DNA of 64,000 bases from Toxotes chatareus (GCA_016801885.1 CM028897.1:14384501-14448500), one strand, 5' to 3'. Counted from the stretch's first letter, positions 50,311 to 63,320 are shown. The notes: generated by a model from the letters alone, not told the origin. Translations and numbers: made by a program.

Positions 50311-51990
50311 AAACCTCGGGACACTCCCAGATTTTGATTTATGGCATTTTTTTCCTAGCAAACCCAGAAATGAATCACTTCTTTGTCTGTGTAAGTCTTC
50401 ATCTGCCTTTTTCTCTGAAGAGATATGTGCAAAACAAATCAAAACTTAATTTTGATTTAGTGATCTAGTTGGGTGAATAATATACTGTAGATTTGCATGT
50501 GCCATCAGTCAGGGAGTGCCCACACACACAAAAGCATAAACAAAAATGTATGCATGTACACAGTGTGCTCCTTATGATGTTAAGTAATGATTTTGCATAG
50601 CCAGTGCTTGTGCGTGTGCATCACTTTGCATTTTCGTTAGGTGTGGACAGAACAACGAACGTTCTTGTTTCTGGAGAGAGGAAGGAACTTTAAACAAAGG
50701 CATGTGAACTGCTTGAAGTTTATTAAATTGAACGGTCAAACGCAAATGTCAAAATCTCTTTCACTCTCTTCACGTATTGTGTGATCAGACATCAGACTGT
50801 TGGCCAACAATGTGCAGTAAAAAAACAATTAAAGCAGTCCCCGAGGGGGTGACCCAACATGACCCTAACAGCTGAGAATTTCATATCAGAAGGAGGAAAG
50901 AGGAGGATGAGGGGGATGAGGGGAGAATCTCAGACTGGAGAACAATGGAGAAGTGAACTTGTGAGATTCTGTCATTCTTTTTTTGGGGTAGTGTCTCTAC
51001 AACGACCAGTCCACACTGACTCCTATTGATTTCAGTAAGATCACTGCACTGGCACAGCAGTGTGATACAGAGGAGAGCTCATTCAAAAAACTCAAAAAAT
51101 ACTTAGTTGGTAATTGCTTTCCAGATTGACACAATAGGTAAAATTTAAAAAAGTAAAAACATCTCGATTTGAGTCAAAATGACTTACTTTGCTGAGATGG
51201 AGACCTTTGGCGTCATGGTTACAATAACAGGTTAGGGAACAATTGTTGTCTCGGTTAAATGACCAGAGGTGAACAATGATCTCCCGTGTTGAAGTTAGAT
51301 ATTTTGTTGTACTATCCATCCACCCCAACCTATCCAATCTCCTTAGTTCCCGACAGACAGAAATCATGATTACCACCGGCCCTTGAGGGTTTTGTCACTT
51401 GAGCATTGAGAAATTTTCGCTCGGTACAGATTTAATTTTTCTTTCACCAGCTTTGTTCTGATAAAATTTCCAACAAAAAAATTCAATTAGAGTTTGTTTT
51501 GTTCTCATGATCTGTTCAAAAAGACAGAAAAGGAGGGGTGAACACTTCATAAAATCTAATTAAACGCACTTTGTTTCCTACTGTTTTTCTTTTTTCTTTT
51601 TTCACATGCAGCTCATTAAGAGCAGCATGTCCAGATCACACCCATCTTTTTTCCATAAACGACTAACTTCCTCTTTCCTCTTGTGTTGTATGACATTTCT
51701 GCATTGACACGCCCTCCCTCCAAAACACACACACACACACGCAAAAGCCCCTTCAGTTAATCCTTATAGAAAAAGTGTGAGTTTTGTTAAGGCTAGTGTG
51801 TGTGTGCGTGGCATTGTTCCCAGCGTGATGACCACTTGTGCAGCCAAGGCTTAACTTTTGTGCTGAGTAACTCTGTGACCAAAATCTGACCTGAGTCCAT
51901 TAGTATGTGTATGTGTATGTGTGCGTGTGTAGGCTACTTGCTGAATGGACAGAATGTGTCTGACTTCATGATGGACTATCTAGTCAACTG

Positions 51991-51993
51991 AAC

Positions 51994-52059
<66 letters not shown>
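51991..52059. repeat. Long GT microsatellite
   Basis: About 34 uninterrupted GT units, the longest pure dinucleotide run in the window. Confidence 0.95.
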
Positions 52060-52061
<2 letters not shown>

Positions 52062-52154
52062 ACATGCAAAACTCCCCAAATATTTGGGCAGTTACAGTCA
52101 ATGGTTGGCTATAAATATATCCCACTGTTTTCTTGTTACACATCCCTTTTAGCC

Positions 52155-52335
52155 ACTGCAGTGTTGATTGGTCTCAGACAGAAATATCTCAAAATATTGT
52201 TAGATTGATTGCCATAAAATTTTGTACAGACATTGATGATCCCCAGTGGATGAATCCTAATGAGTTTGGTGAGGCCCTGATTTTTCATGTAGCGCCATCT
52301 TCAGGTCATGATTTTATTTTTTTTTTTTCAGTATT
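52155..52335 (+). repeat. Teleost dispersed repeat, family C fragment
   Basis: Contains AGATTGATTGCCATAAAATT, TTGTACAGACATTGATGATC, CCCCAGTGGATGAATCCTAA, TTTGGTGAGGCCCTGATTTT and TAGCGCCATCTTCAGGTC. I recognise this block order from a repeat very common in percomorph genomes, there usually as GGATGGATTGCCATGAAAT and so on. Non-coding. Confidence 0.7.
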
Positions 52336-53526
52336 TTGGCTCATGGCCAAATATCTGAAACCAACAGAAACTGAAGGAACAGCTCCTTGGTAATAGTTCC
52401 ATATTTTCCGTTTTCCCACTGTCTGAGGATTCTTCTTAGCACTTCTTTAAACGGGTGTGGAGAGGCAGGAGAGAAATAGCGAGGGGGAAAGAGGAAGGAC
52501 ATTATAGCCATTTCACAAATGACTCCTGCAAACTACAGCTCTCCAACTGTACTGTTGTTTTTTGTCTGCTGAGACTTTCATGTAGCCTTGAGGGGGGGAA
52601 TTACACACCTAATGACGCCCCTATCTTTGCTCTCTGTGCTGCACCCTTTGTGTGCTTTGTTTATGTCTCAGTGTCTGTCCCTATCTCGCTTTTGATGTCT
52701 ATTTTTATCTTTCCAAGCTTTCACACGTTTAGGACTTTTCTCTTTTTATTTCCTTTTTTTCTGCATCAATAGCACGTTCAACTCATTGCTATTTATAACA
52801 GCCTCATCGCACTTGATTAAAGTATCCTCTGTGACAGCATAACTTGTCAAAAAATAAATTCAGATCTTTTCACAACAACAACGTTAAATCTGAATGTGTG
52901 CAATAATATAATCCCCTTCTCCCTGTCTCTCTTTCTTTTCCTGTGTGCATGTGTCTGAAACTTTTGGCATAACTGAATCAAAAGCACACCCTAGTGGTCA
53001 CAGTTAGTCATTTTGAGTTCAAGTAATTGCTGCTGTAAATCAACAGTAAATCAACTTTCTACTGCTAATTCAGTTTAATGAAAATGATTATGTGTTAACC
53101 ACAATACTGAGAAATACTGAATGCTGGGTTAAAGTTTAATAATTAATTTAGTCCTGTAATAGATTGAGACCAACATTCTTTTCTCTCAAGTCTTGCTCAC
53201 AAAAGAATTAAGTTCATTCCCATTACATTTTTTCCCTTCATTTTCTTATTTATTTTTCGACGTTTCTATAGTTAACAGTCAGTGTCATTGTTTCGTATGC
53301 TTGGAAATCTTTACAAAAAAAGAGGACTTAACTTTTTTCCTAGAATTCGTTCAATTTAAAACAAAGTACAGTTCAGTTGCATAATGAATATAATGCATGT
53401 GAGCGTGGCACTTTTACTCTGCTCCGATTAACATGTTATTTCACACGGTGTTATCTCTCTCACAGCATCTTTGTTACCAGAGAACCTGATATTTGCGACG
53501 GCACTGAAATTTTGTGTTGTGAGAAT

Positions 53527-53532
53527 CCGGAA
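53527..53532 (+). promoter_or_regulatory. ETS-type core motif near NUBP1 start
   Basis: CCGGAA lies 45 bases before the NUBP1 start codon, probably in the 5'UTR or core promoter. No TATA box is evident, which fits a housekeeping promoter. Confidence 0.3.
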
Positions 53533-53576
53533 CCACTGAAGGGGGAAGACTTTAACGGGAGGACGCTCGTGCAAAG

Positions 53577-55766
53577 ATGGCTGACGTACCAGATAATGCT
53601 CCAGAACGTGAGTTTTTAAAACTTAAATTAATTTCGACATTTGCTTTCAAGACGGTGGAGTTAGTTCACGAATTGGCGTTTTGTAAAATTGTCTCACTGT
53701 GAAGCTGTGTTGTGTTTTGTTTTTTGTTTTTTGTTTTTTAACAGACGATTCCGATACTAACACTAATCACACTTCAGGTAGTTCTGTTATTTGTCAGGGT
53801 TTTTATATCCACGCAGGTGGATCGGTTATCATATTCCCATCAGGACGTGCAGGGCCGGGGCCTTTTAGTTAAAACGAATAAACGAATAACAAACCGCTTG
53901 TTCAATCATAAAGTTCAGTGACGCACTTATTAAAGTGTGTTAAAGTGTGTCAGCGGATTAATGTCCACGCAGAAATCGTTCATATTTTCCCGAGCAAGAA
54001 TAGATGGTAAATACAAAAGGCCAGTTAAACAGTACTGAAGGAATTTGTAATGAAATGCCACAGTGTTGCCTGAAATTTTGCTGAGTCATTGTGACACAGT
54101 TGTCAGTGTGGTAAACCACCATCTGGTGTTTCTGGATAACACACCACATTTAATCATATTATTCTGCAATATGAAAATTGCATTATTAATATGAGCCGCA
54201 TCCCCCTTTAATCAGCTTTATTAGCTTAAAATGATCTTATTCATCTTCATGTTTTTGATGGTTACACAATTCAAATGGAAATATTCCAGATGTCTAGTGC
54301 AGTGTCAGATACACATTTCCCCAAATTCAGCCTGGCATGTTTAGTGAGTTTGGAAACTTCAGCTTCTCCACTGGAATAAAAAAGTCATGTGGGTTTGATC
54401 AAAGTTATTCTGCACAGCATGAGTTTGAAAGGACCCACCAGTTGGTGCCGGGGCTATCGAGGTTAAAGAAAAGTAGTTCAACTTCAAACTTGAGTTTTAG
54501 TCACCCGGACCAGGCCAAGAGTATCTACTCAGCTCTGATAAAGCCAAAACACTGATAACTGGCCTCCTTTTAATGCTTTCAGATTGTCCAGGAACAACGA
54601 GTGAGCAAGCAGGAAAGTCAGCGTCATGTCAGGGCTGCCCCAACCAGAAGCTGTGTGCTTCTGGAGCCACCAAGGCTCCCGACCCCGGTAAGAGTGTTCT
54701 CAAATCTTGATATTATGGTCATTGGATATATACACAAGGGCAAGTCTGTTCAACTTATACTTGTGGGATTAGTGTTGAACTTAAATTTGAATCTAAGGAA
54801 TCAAGATCAAGCTGATTTCCTTTGTGTCTCACCTCAGCTATAGCAGAGATAGGAGCCAAGCTGTCAACAGTCAAACACAAGATCCTTGTGCTGTCTGGAA
54901 AAGGAGGAGTGGGGAAGAGCACCTTCAGTGCTCACCTGGCCCACGCCCTGGCGAGTGACAGCACAAAGGAGGTAATATTTCAGTTTCCATTCATGGCCAT
55001 GGAAATCAGTCAGCCACTATTTGTGTGTGTGTTTGAAGTTCAGCAAACAAAACAAGGATACCAACCTATTTGTTTAAACTCAGAGCTACACATATTATTG
55101 CCCATCTTATATTTTTCACTTCAGGGTCAAAGATGGAGGTGTGATAGGCTGACAGTTTCCTCTTTTAAGGTTCAAGACGAGTTCAAACTTACCTGAAAAA
55201 CAAAACCACTAAATTTTTGCTGTGCTCTTTGAAGCTGTGGTTTATGCTGTGTCTGAGGTTTGGTCTGTGCTGTGTGCTGGGGAGATCATCTGAATGCCAC
55301 TAGAGGTCACTGCAGACATGTTTGAAAAACAATCTCAAAACTTACCTCTTTAGTCTTGCTTTTAATTGAAGTTTATCTATTTGTCTATTTATTCACACAT
55401 TTTGGCCTGTTTTATTATTTATTTAAAAAAAAATTTTCTGGATTCCTGGTTGTACTCACGTTAATTCATCTCCTCTCCTTTAGTATTTTATCTTACTTTA
55501 TCTTTGTCTCTGTTTTCCTTTTAATTCTGTACCTTGATTTCTGGTCCTACTCACTTCAACAGATTTTCTCTTGTAGCATTTTATTATTGTTTTTCAAACT
55601 TATTTATCACTTATATGTTTTATATTATTTTTGCTTTTCTGTATGTAAAATTTTTATCCTACCTGTTGTGTTCACTCATTGCAAAATTACGAGATTTATG
55701 AAAGCTTTTCCTCATTCCAGTTTTTATTGGGTTCCTTATTATAACCTTGTTTTAAACTGTTGATTG

Positions 55767-55797
<31 letters not shown>

Positions 55798-58700
55798 AGT
55801 GAGTGAGTGAGTGAGTGTGTAAGATGTGTGTTCGTGGGTGGGAGGAATATGGGGGCCGGGGTTGGGGGATTTGTGAGAAGCACTTTTTGCTGCAATGACT
55901 TTGCATGAAAAGTGCAAATAAAATAATTGATTAATTAAATGGTTCAAAATCATAAAGTCATGAGATGATATAAAATGAATATATGAATATAAAATGTGGC
56001 GTTGTGATAGTGAAATGTGCAACTAGAATTTAAGTGTATTGATTAAAAACACTGTAGGCGCCATTGTTTCTGTGGTATTTCTAAATTCTTTCTTGAGTTG
56101 TCTGTTTTCAGAAACCAGTTACCTTAATTAGTACTTTCCAAGTTAATGCACAGTTATTGCAATGGAATTTACAGGGTACATTTATCATGTACCCTGTGTA
56201 GCTGCAGTATAGCTGTGATCCAGTTTTTGACAAAGGGGTTAGGTCCAACTCAGTATGCAGCTGCAGTTAAAACACCTGTAAGTTCTAGTTTAACTAAATT
56301 GCAGCTAAGCAAGTCAGTGAAGCAACAAGAGCAACGTTCAGTTCACTGTTTAACTTAGGATAAGTCAGTGTGTAACATGTAAACTGACTTTGGCTGTTTT
56401 TAGGATTGAAGGTCAAACTGGATTTTTGGGGGAAAAAAAGTCATATTTTGCTGGTTCAAAGTGAATGCAACATATGTGACTTACTTCTGTATGTTTTCAT
56501 ACTCCGAGGTCCTAATGTTTGCGTCATTCCCTCACTCTGTGGCATTGGGTGTTGAGTTTTGTGATGTGATGTGAACCATCTTCCCTCCTCTTACACCTCC
56601 TCTCTTATGTCCTCTGTGTAGCCTTTGAGGAATGTCAGGAGGTCACCGTCCTCCCTCTCAGTGCTGGTTGCAGAGATTTGTACAGGATTTCAAAACTGAA
56701 CCGAAGTTTAACATCAGTTCAGCCTGACACAGATTCCTCTACACTGGGGACTAAAGAGTGCTTGTTCTTCTGCTTTCTCTCTCCTCTCTTTAGGTTGCCC
56801 TGCTGGATGTAGATATCTGTGGTCCATCCATTCCAAGGATCATGGGTTTAGAGGGAGAACAAGTACGTTTAGCCTGAGTTTATAGAAATATTTAGAATAG
56901 TACAACACATAAATAGTAGGGAATATCATAAATCTGTGCAAGGGACGGTGTCCATGTTCAAATTCTTCATTAAATTAATCACAGTAAACTTTTCTCACCA
57001 CGTATAGCATTCATTCTCTCCACCCATACCTTGTTTTTTTTTGTTGTTGTTTGTTTTTAATCAAGCTTTGACTTCGGAGTAGGTGTGTAATCTGTGGTGT
57101 TGTGTGCAGGTTCACCAGAGTGGCTCAGGCTGGTCTCCTGTGGTAAGTCAATTCAAATACTGCTCCTGTAGTTTTTAATGTTTCGTTATTCAAGTAAATT
57201 ATTGCATATATCCTAAATGTGTGTGTGTGTGTGTGTGTGTATGTTGCAGTATGTGGATGACAACCTGGCGGTCATGTCGATTGGCTTCCTGCTCAGTAGC
57301 CCCGATGACGCTGTGATCTGGAGAGGACCCAAGAAGAACGGTATGTTTTTGTGGGGGTGTGTGTGTGTTTGTGTTTGTGTGTGTGTGTGAATTTGTTTTA
57401 CTTTTTCCACGTCATACCACTGTAACCTGTGCGATGTTCGTCCCCAATCAGGAATGATCAAACAGTTTTTGAGGGATGTTGACTGGGGGGAGCTGGATTA
57501 CCTTATCGTGGACACGCCCCCCGGCACCTCTGACGAGCACCTGTCTATTGTCCAGTACCTTAGCTCCACTCATGTTGATGGAGCTGTCATCATCACCACA
57601 CCACAGGTAGACACACACACACACACAGAAATGCTCGAACGTAATAACAGCAACTGTAAAGGGAAATTCTGTACTTCAGTTAGTGATTTTCTATAGAATG
57701 AACTGTGGCCACCTGCAGTTGTTCGTTTATCTGGTGGTTTTTATGTAACTCTAAGGAGTAATAATGAGAGTGGTAGTAAGTCTAAAAGCCACAACCAGAT
57801 TAACAGACAACAAATTAGATATGCCACAGGGATTAAAAGAGAGAATCAGCCGTTCACTCAAAACGCAACACTGCCACAGCTGCATTAGATTTTGCCGCTA
57901 CGTGTCTCTGCTACACATTGGGTTTTGTTGTAATCTCTCCAATAGTACAAAGCAAAGAACCATACCCACAATTGGCCCCAGAATATATTCAGCAAAAAGA
58001 AGAAAAGCACTACAGAAGAACAGAGCACTAACTTTGGAAGTCTATTATACAATGTAGTTGTGTTTTAAGCAAGTAATTTAAGTAGGATGGGGATCTTATT
58101 TTCTCAACTGGAAAACCCCGCACTCCCCTACTGCTGCAACTGTCACCAGTCCTTTCTCCACCTACATGTTTAGGCCACATTTATCCACAGTAAGTCCCCA
58201 AACATTGTTGGGTGCTAGCAGAAAGTAATTCTAGGAAGACAAAGTAAGTGAGGCAGAATGAAAGAAAGTGGGGCCACTTTCAAAATGACACATTTTGTTG
58301 CTTTTTGACGTGAAAATCTTTGCAGTAGACAGACATTTAAAAGAATGAGCCTTTCCTCTAACGTGAAGGCGCTGTCAGTTTTTATTCGTGATTGGTCTGT
58401 CTTGCACATGCTGTCTTGCACATGTCATGGTCACAGACAGCTTAAAATTATCTCAGAACTGGAAGTGATCTACTGGAAGAGTGGGTGGAAATATCTTAAT
58501 CAAGACTAGGAAGACATTTGCATTCTGCTGTAACTATCAAAGTGTTACTAAGTATTCAATTGGAATTCCCAGACTTTTTCACATGCCACTGTTATTTGTT
58601 TATGGATTGATTAATTGATTGATTGATTGATTCATTTGATTGATTTGATTTAAGACTCATTTGAAGTTTCTGTCGCTACAGAGATTGTATTTATTTCTTC

Positions 58701-61640
58701 ACTTCCAGGATGCTCTTAAACTTAAGCTGTGTGACTGTCAGATAAGCTGCTTTTATTTCACTCAATGTTTTTATAAAATGGCAACCAACAGAGGATGCTA
58801 TTTTATCATAAACCTATAAAAGTCTATGCTACAGCGACCACAGGGTGTCTACACTAACAGTCATGGCACTATATCAAGTTAAAATCCAGCAGGTTTGGTC
58901 GTTAGTTATTTACACAAAACACAATAAAATGGTTTCAACACCCATCATAAAATACAGAATTGTTATATTTATTTTCTAGAAAATGGATGAGTAGAATAAA
59001 CCATGCAGCGCTGCTTGAAAGTTTGTGAACCCACCAAACATGGTCATTGTTTTTGTAAAAAAAAAAATTAAAATGACCTTATGAAATGAGCATCCAAATC
59101 CCAATTTGTAAAGCAGACCTTCCAAATAAGGAACACACAGAAAAAAAAAAAAGAAAATTTTCATTTCTTATTCAACAAAAGTAACTTCTCTCTCAAAAAA
59201 CTGAAAATCTGCCACAGTGCTGTATGTTTCAGATCATCAAACATTGTTTCACACCTGGTTTAATGAGAACTTCTGGGTTGTTTGTTTGATGAGGGCGCAA
59301 ACCCCATGTGGGTTTGTGTACCAAAGAGACACCAGGATATCTGCTACCTTAGCAACAATACAGACTCTGATCTTAAGACTCACAGACACACACATATGCA
59401 CACTGACCGTCCCTAACATTTCTATCTGGGGTGGGTGTGGCACAGCAAGTTAAGAGTCCAGCTTTGGACTTTGGACCGCCCGGAGATCGAAGGGTTCAAT
59501 TCCTCGACCAAGCACAATGGATATGCACAACGAATATGGGTGGTGGTGAAGGAGACACGACCCCCCTCCACCCCCACCCCCGCCTCTGTGACCATGGCTG
59601 TGGTGCCCCTGAGCAAGGCACTGATCCACCCCAGCTCCCCGGGCTCCTCACTAGGAAACCCCCTGCCCCACCGTCTCTAGTGCATGTGCATGCTTGTGTG
59701 TGTTTCATTCACTTGATGTGGGTCAAATGAGAATAAATTTCCCCAGCTTGAGGGACCAATAAAGGAATAAGCATAAACATAACATAAACATGTGTTCAGG
59801 TTAACAGCTAACTGTACTTAAGCCACAATGTTTTGTAGTGTACACTAAAGAAACTGAGTTTTGAAACAAATCTATTGATAGTATGTTAAAATAGATGGTA
59901 CTATCTGCACGCGCTCTGTCACAGTGAATTTGTGCTCTTGTTGTTTCTGCCTCTGATTTTGAGAAAATGCTTCCTGGTACTCAAATTAGGCTGGGACCTG
60001 TGAGGTCAGACGGCAGTAGAATCACTTCCTCAATCCATCAGCTCTCACTGAACCAGACCTAACCACCTCTGAGATGGGCATTACCCAAGCAAAGAAGCCT
60101 CTCTGCCTTTATATAAAGAGACAACTTCCCAAGCTCGTGATATGGAAGAGTATTTTCTTTTTTCACACTCAAGTATTTCAAAACATTCCCACAAACATTC
60201 CCACAAACATGGGAGTCAATCTGGCAGCTTTTCACGAGGGAAAGAAAAGATATCTAAACCAATGCTTTATCTTGCCCCTTTTTCACTGGTGTCACTGTTT
60301 CCTCCCCATCTCTATCCTGTTTTCTTTCGTACCTGTTGTCTCCCTCACCCTCCTCTGTTGCTTTGCCTTTCTCTTTCTGTTTTGGGTTTCTCTCCCTCTC
60401 TCTCTCCCTCTTTTCTTCTCTGTAGGAGGTGTCGTTGCAGGATGTGCGAAAGGAGATCAGATTCTGTCAGAAGGTCAAGCTGCCGATCATCGGAGTGGTG
60501 GAGAACATGAGCGGCTTTGTCTGTCCTAAATGCAAGGTCACTGACAGATCTTCATGCACATGCCAGTCAGACACAGATGCATTCATTGGGGTGCTTAGAC
60601 TGGGCTATGAAGACATTTAAAGGTGTTTCTCTTGTGGCCTGAATCAAGTCAAAACACTAGCTAGCGCTGTGAAGCAGCTCTCTGTTGACATACAGGCTGC
60701 GAGAGAGGGCTAAGCCAACAACCCCACGACAAGGATGCACTGCACATATCTTCTCAACCACATGCAGCTCACCTTGTAAACACGTTTATTGGCCAATCAA
60801 GGGTTTGTCAAGTCTGACATCATATTGTTTGATTGACGTCTGTAGCAGCGCAGATCCAATGTAATTTAGGCTCCATAGAGTCTGAAAATGTATATATGGC
60901 TTTGATTCTCCTTTGTCCTCACTCTTGCAGAACACATCACAAATCTTCCCTCCCACCAGCGGAGGCGCTGAGCAAATGTGTGCAGACCTAAATCTACCTC
61001 TGTTAGGAAAAGTGCCTCTGGACCCGAGGATAGCACGAAGCTGCGACGAGGGCAAATCTTTCCTCAGCGAAGTACCTGACTCTCCTGCTGCTGCTGCCTA
61101 CCAGAGAATTGTGCAGAGTGAGTGCTCAAAGGAATCCAAGCACAGCAGATTCATACACAGACATGTCCAGTGTCCATTTTTATGCCTCTCTTTCATCATA
61201 TTGTCTGTTCTGATAGATTCCTGGGTAATGGCATTATACATGATGCATAAACATATTTCACCTTCCATTGAAGTCCTTCTTTCTAGACTGCCCAATTCCT
61301 GATAAACGTAATGAAAGAAGAAGTGATTACTTTACAAATGGGAACCAGTCGACTAAAGGGGAAGGAGTAGGTTTGAATCGAAATTCAATAACTGTACTTA
61401 CAGCGTGAGATTAAAGTTGGGGAATCAAGTCTGGCTTGTGTAACTGATGATTCACTCTGGGCTTTTGCCTGGCAGATGCACATCAAAGGTTGTAAACAAC
61501 AGTGGTATATTTGTGTCCTTGAACATCTTCATTGTGTTCATCAAAACTACCATGTCATCACCATCACGCTCCTCTCTCCTCCACCAGGTATCCAGGACTA
61601 CTGCTCTAACCGTGAGACAGAGGAGCAGAGCACCACATGA
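53577..61640 (+). CDS. nubp1: NUBP1, cytosolic Fe-S cluster scaffold P-loop ATPase (Nbp35 family)
   Basis: NUBP1 with NUBP2 assembles and transfers 4Fe-4S clusters to cytosolic and nuclear proteins (CIA pathway; family knowledge). Exons: 53577-53607, 54583-54687, 54838-54971, 56794-56862, 57110-57142, 57250-57340, 57452-57606, 60426-60536, 60931-61117, 61588-61640. Phases agree and give 322 residues, against 320 in human. The N-terminal cluster site has four cysteines (C12, C26, C29, C35) in HCPG and SCQGCPNQKLC. The deviant Walker A GKGGVGKS follows in exon 3. Exon 4 has DVDICGPSIPRIMGLEGEQ. Exon 7 has LIVDTPPGTSDEH. The bridging cluster motif CPKC ends exon 8. All functional residues are present. 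The start is the only ATG giving the conserved N-terminus. A 33-nt cassette exon may lie in intron 1. Confidence 0.97.
53745..53777 (+). CDS. nubp1: Candidate in-frame 33-nt cassette exon of NUBP1
   Basis: Within intron 1, a strong T-rich tract and TTTTTAACAG precede 33 bases that end at a GTAGTT donor. The length is a multiple of three and the frame stays open between exon 1 and the next exon. Inclusion would add 11 hydrophilic residues (Asp, Ser, Thr and Asn rich) just before the first cluster cysteine. The known NUBP1 N-terminus is complete without it, so it would be optional. Confidence 0.4.
55330..55935 (+). mobile_element. Fragment of a LINE 3' end (L2-like)
   Basis: In NUBP1 intron 3. 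It starts AACTTACCTCTTTAGTCTTG and CTTTTAATTGAAGTTTATCT, continues through a T-rich stretch with TTTATT motifs, and ends with TGCATGAAAAGTGCAAATAA and AAATAATTGATTAATTAAA. This resembles the 3' untranslated tail of fish L2-type LINEs (recalled from memory). No reverse transcriptase frame is present. A GT microsatellite interrupts it. Confidence 0.45.
58590..58650. repeat. ATTG/TTGA tetranucleotide-like repeat
   Basis: Imperfect TTGATTGA repeats in NUBP1 intron 7, moving into TTTGATTGATTTGATTT. Confidence 0.75.
59000..59215. mobile_element. Possible non-autonomous DNA transposon remnant
   Basis: Begins GCTGCTTGAAAGTTTGTGAA, followed by A-rich sequence with GACCTTATGAAATGAG and a CATTTCTTATTCAACAAAAG segment. 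The start resembles termini of teleost non-autonomous mariner-like elements (from memory). The second end was not identified, so this is tentative. Confidence 0.3.
59428..59772 (+). mobile_element. tRNA-derived SINE with Pol III promoter boxes
   Basis: A box A-like TGGCACAGCAAG (59,438-59,449) and a box B GGTTCAATTCC (59,493-59,503) have the spacing of a tRNA head. The body holds GCCCCTGAGCAAGGCACTGA, a motif seen in fish SINEs. The tail GAGGGACCAATAAAGGAATA resembles a LINE-derived tail. It lies in NUBP1 intron 7 in the gene's orientation. Long C-rich runs in the body suggest it is no longer pristine. Confidence 0.8.
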
Positions 61641-61903
61641 AGCCACTCCGATGGGGGAACCACAACACTGAGACAGAACACATGATGAGCATGTGGAAGG
61701 AATGAAACGCACATATAAAGGTCCATAACATCAGTGTGCTATAGTTATCAAAGCTTGTCAGAATTTTATCAGTTGTATAATTTCAATTCATGACAGGCAG
61801 TAGCTTTGATATTAGCTCAGTGAGCCAAATCCAGTTTTGAATATTGATGCTTGCTTTACACGTCATTCCTACTGAAAGCATACATTTCTAAAAACAGGTC
61901 ATG

Positions 61904-61938
61904 AATAAATATATATTTTCAATTTTAAGATAAATAAA
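61904..61938 (+). terminator. nubp1: Candidate poly(A) signals of NUBP1
   Basis: Two AATAAA hexamers (61,904-61,909 and 61,933-61,938) lie about 265-300 bases past the NUBP1 stop codon, a normal 3'UTR distance. Confidence 0.55.
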
Positions 61939-61944
61939 ACAGCT

Positions 61945-63320
61945 GGGCACTGTAGTTTTTACTAAACCTTTAGTACATTTGTCGAGCACTGCTTTCAGCT
62001 GTGGATTAATACACATTTGCTCAAGTGAGTATTTGCAGCAGCAGAATAGTGTTTGTGGGATCAACTCAAGATAACCCGCAGTGCCCGCAGTAATGGTGAT
62101 GAAGGAACATAGTGCCCAGTGGGTCTATGGCACGGAGGAATAAGATGGTGTTGTTAATGAGATCAGTTCGTTGTTGGTTTAGGTGTTTTTATGGGATTTG
62201 TTCGCAATAAGAGAAGTATAGAATCTCACCAGACTCATCCTTGCGTAAATTAAAGTAAAGGTGGGCTACATGTGCAGTAGCAGAGGCTCACTCTGAAACA
62301 AACACACATGTAAACTATGTCAGTTCCTTTACAAGATGAAAACAGATTCCAGTTGAACAAGTTCTCTGCATGCAGAGCACAGAATCATCAGTATGGTATG
62401 AAATTTCCCATTTGCATTTGCTTCTTCTGTAATTGTGAGTTTTGTAGAGATATGTGACTCAGTTGTTACTCAATACACCTGTAAAGGTGGAGTCCCTGTT
62501 TTGAATCACAGTTTGCTATGATTTGATTAATGATTTGTAAAAAAAAAAAAAAAAAAAAAGTTTTGTTTTGGACAGATGTTTTGATTTATAAAATATAATA
62601 CCAAACGTCTATTTCTACTGAACCCTTATTACAGGTTTGTTTTAGTTTTTGTTGATCTGCTTTATGAATGTGGGATTCCTTGGGATCACCTTGTCTTTAA
62701 TGTTAAAACTCACAGTTTCTTTTTATTATATACTTTGCCAAGTTGTTTCACTCAGAGTAAGGATGATGATGGCCACAGTTTGTGGACATTTTCTCTTTGT
62801 ACGTGTGTGTGTACTTGTGTTGCTTGTGTTACGGGGATATAAATCTGTTTGGACACAGTGACATTTGAGGGACTGAGCCGTAGGGACAAAAAGGCTTGGT
62901 TCGAGTCAACGTAATGCCCTCTGAAGTGATAGAAGCACAACTGTGTGTCTATGTGTGTCTCCACATGCGTCCTCATGTGTACTTCCTTCAGGGGTTCATT
63001 GAAAAACACATGTGAAACTGCATCTGCATCCTGCTGACACAGACAACAACAGCAGCCACAACCACACACACACACAGGGTGTTTCTCACATAGTAGACTC
63101 TAGGTTCCTCGTAGATCTAGTTTTATAACCTGATAGTGTTGGTAGCAGTCGATCAAGTTATAAAAGTATTTGATTTTAGTGTGAAGTGTAGAGATGTGGT
63201 GACAAGAGAAAAACATAACGAGTGCAGATGCTTCCACACAGATGCATTGCATGATGCAATAAAGCTATCAACATCCCATCATGCTCTGTGGCATGTATGA
63301 AAGGACTGAGTAGGCTCAGC
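61945..63320. other. Intergenic region downstream of NUBP1
   Basis: No recognisable coding exon. It contains a 20-base poly(A) tract near 62,540-62,560 and short GT/CA runs. TVP23A and CIITA, which follow NUBP1 in human, are not seen within the window. Confidence 0.5.

Larger units (their letters stand above)
50320..53460. other. Intergenic region between EMP2 and NUBP1, second part
   Basis: No gene recognised. It contains a long GT microsatellite (51,991-52,059), a dispersed repeat fragment (52,155-52,335) and A/T-rich tracts. The NUBP1 promoter should lie at its right end. Confidence 0.5.

Noticed and set aside
59428..59520. A functional tRNA gene
   Set aside because: A and B boxes are present, but the cloverleaf does not close and the body and tail are those of a SINE.
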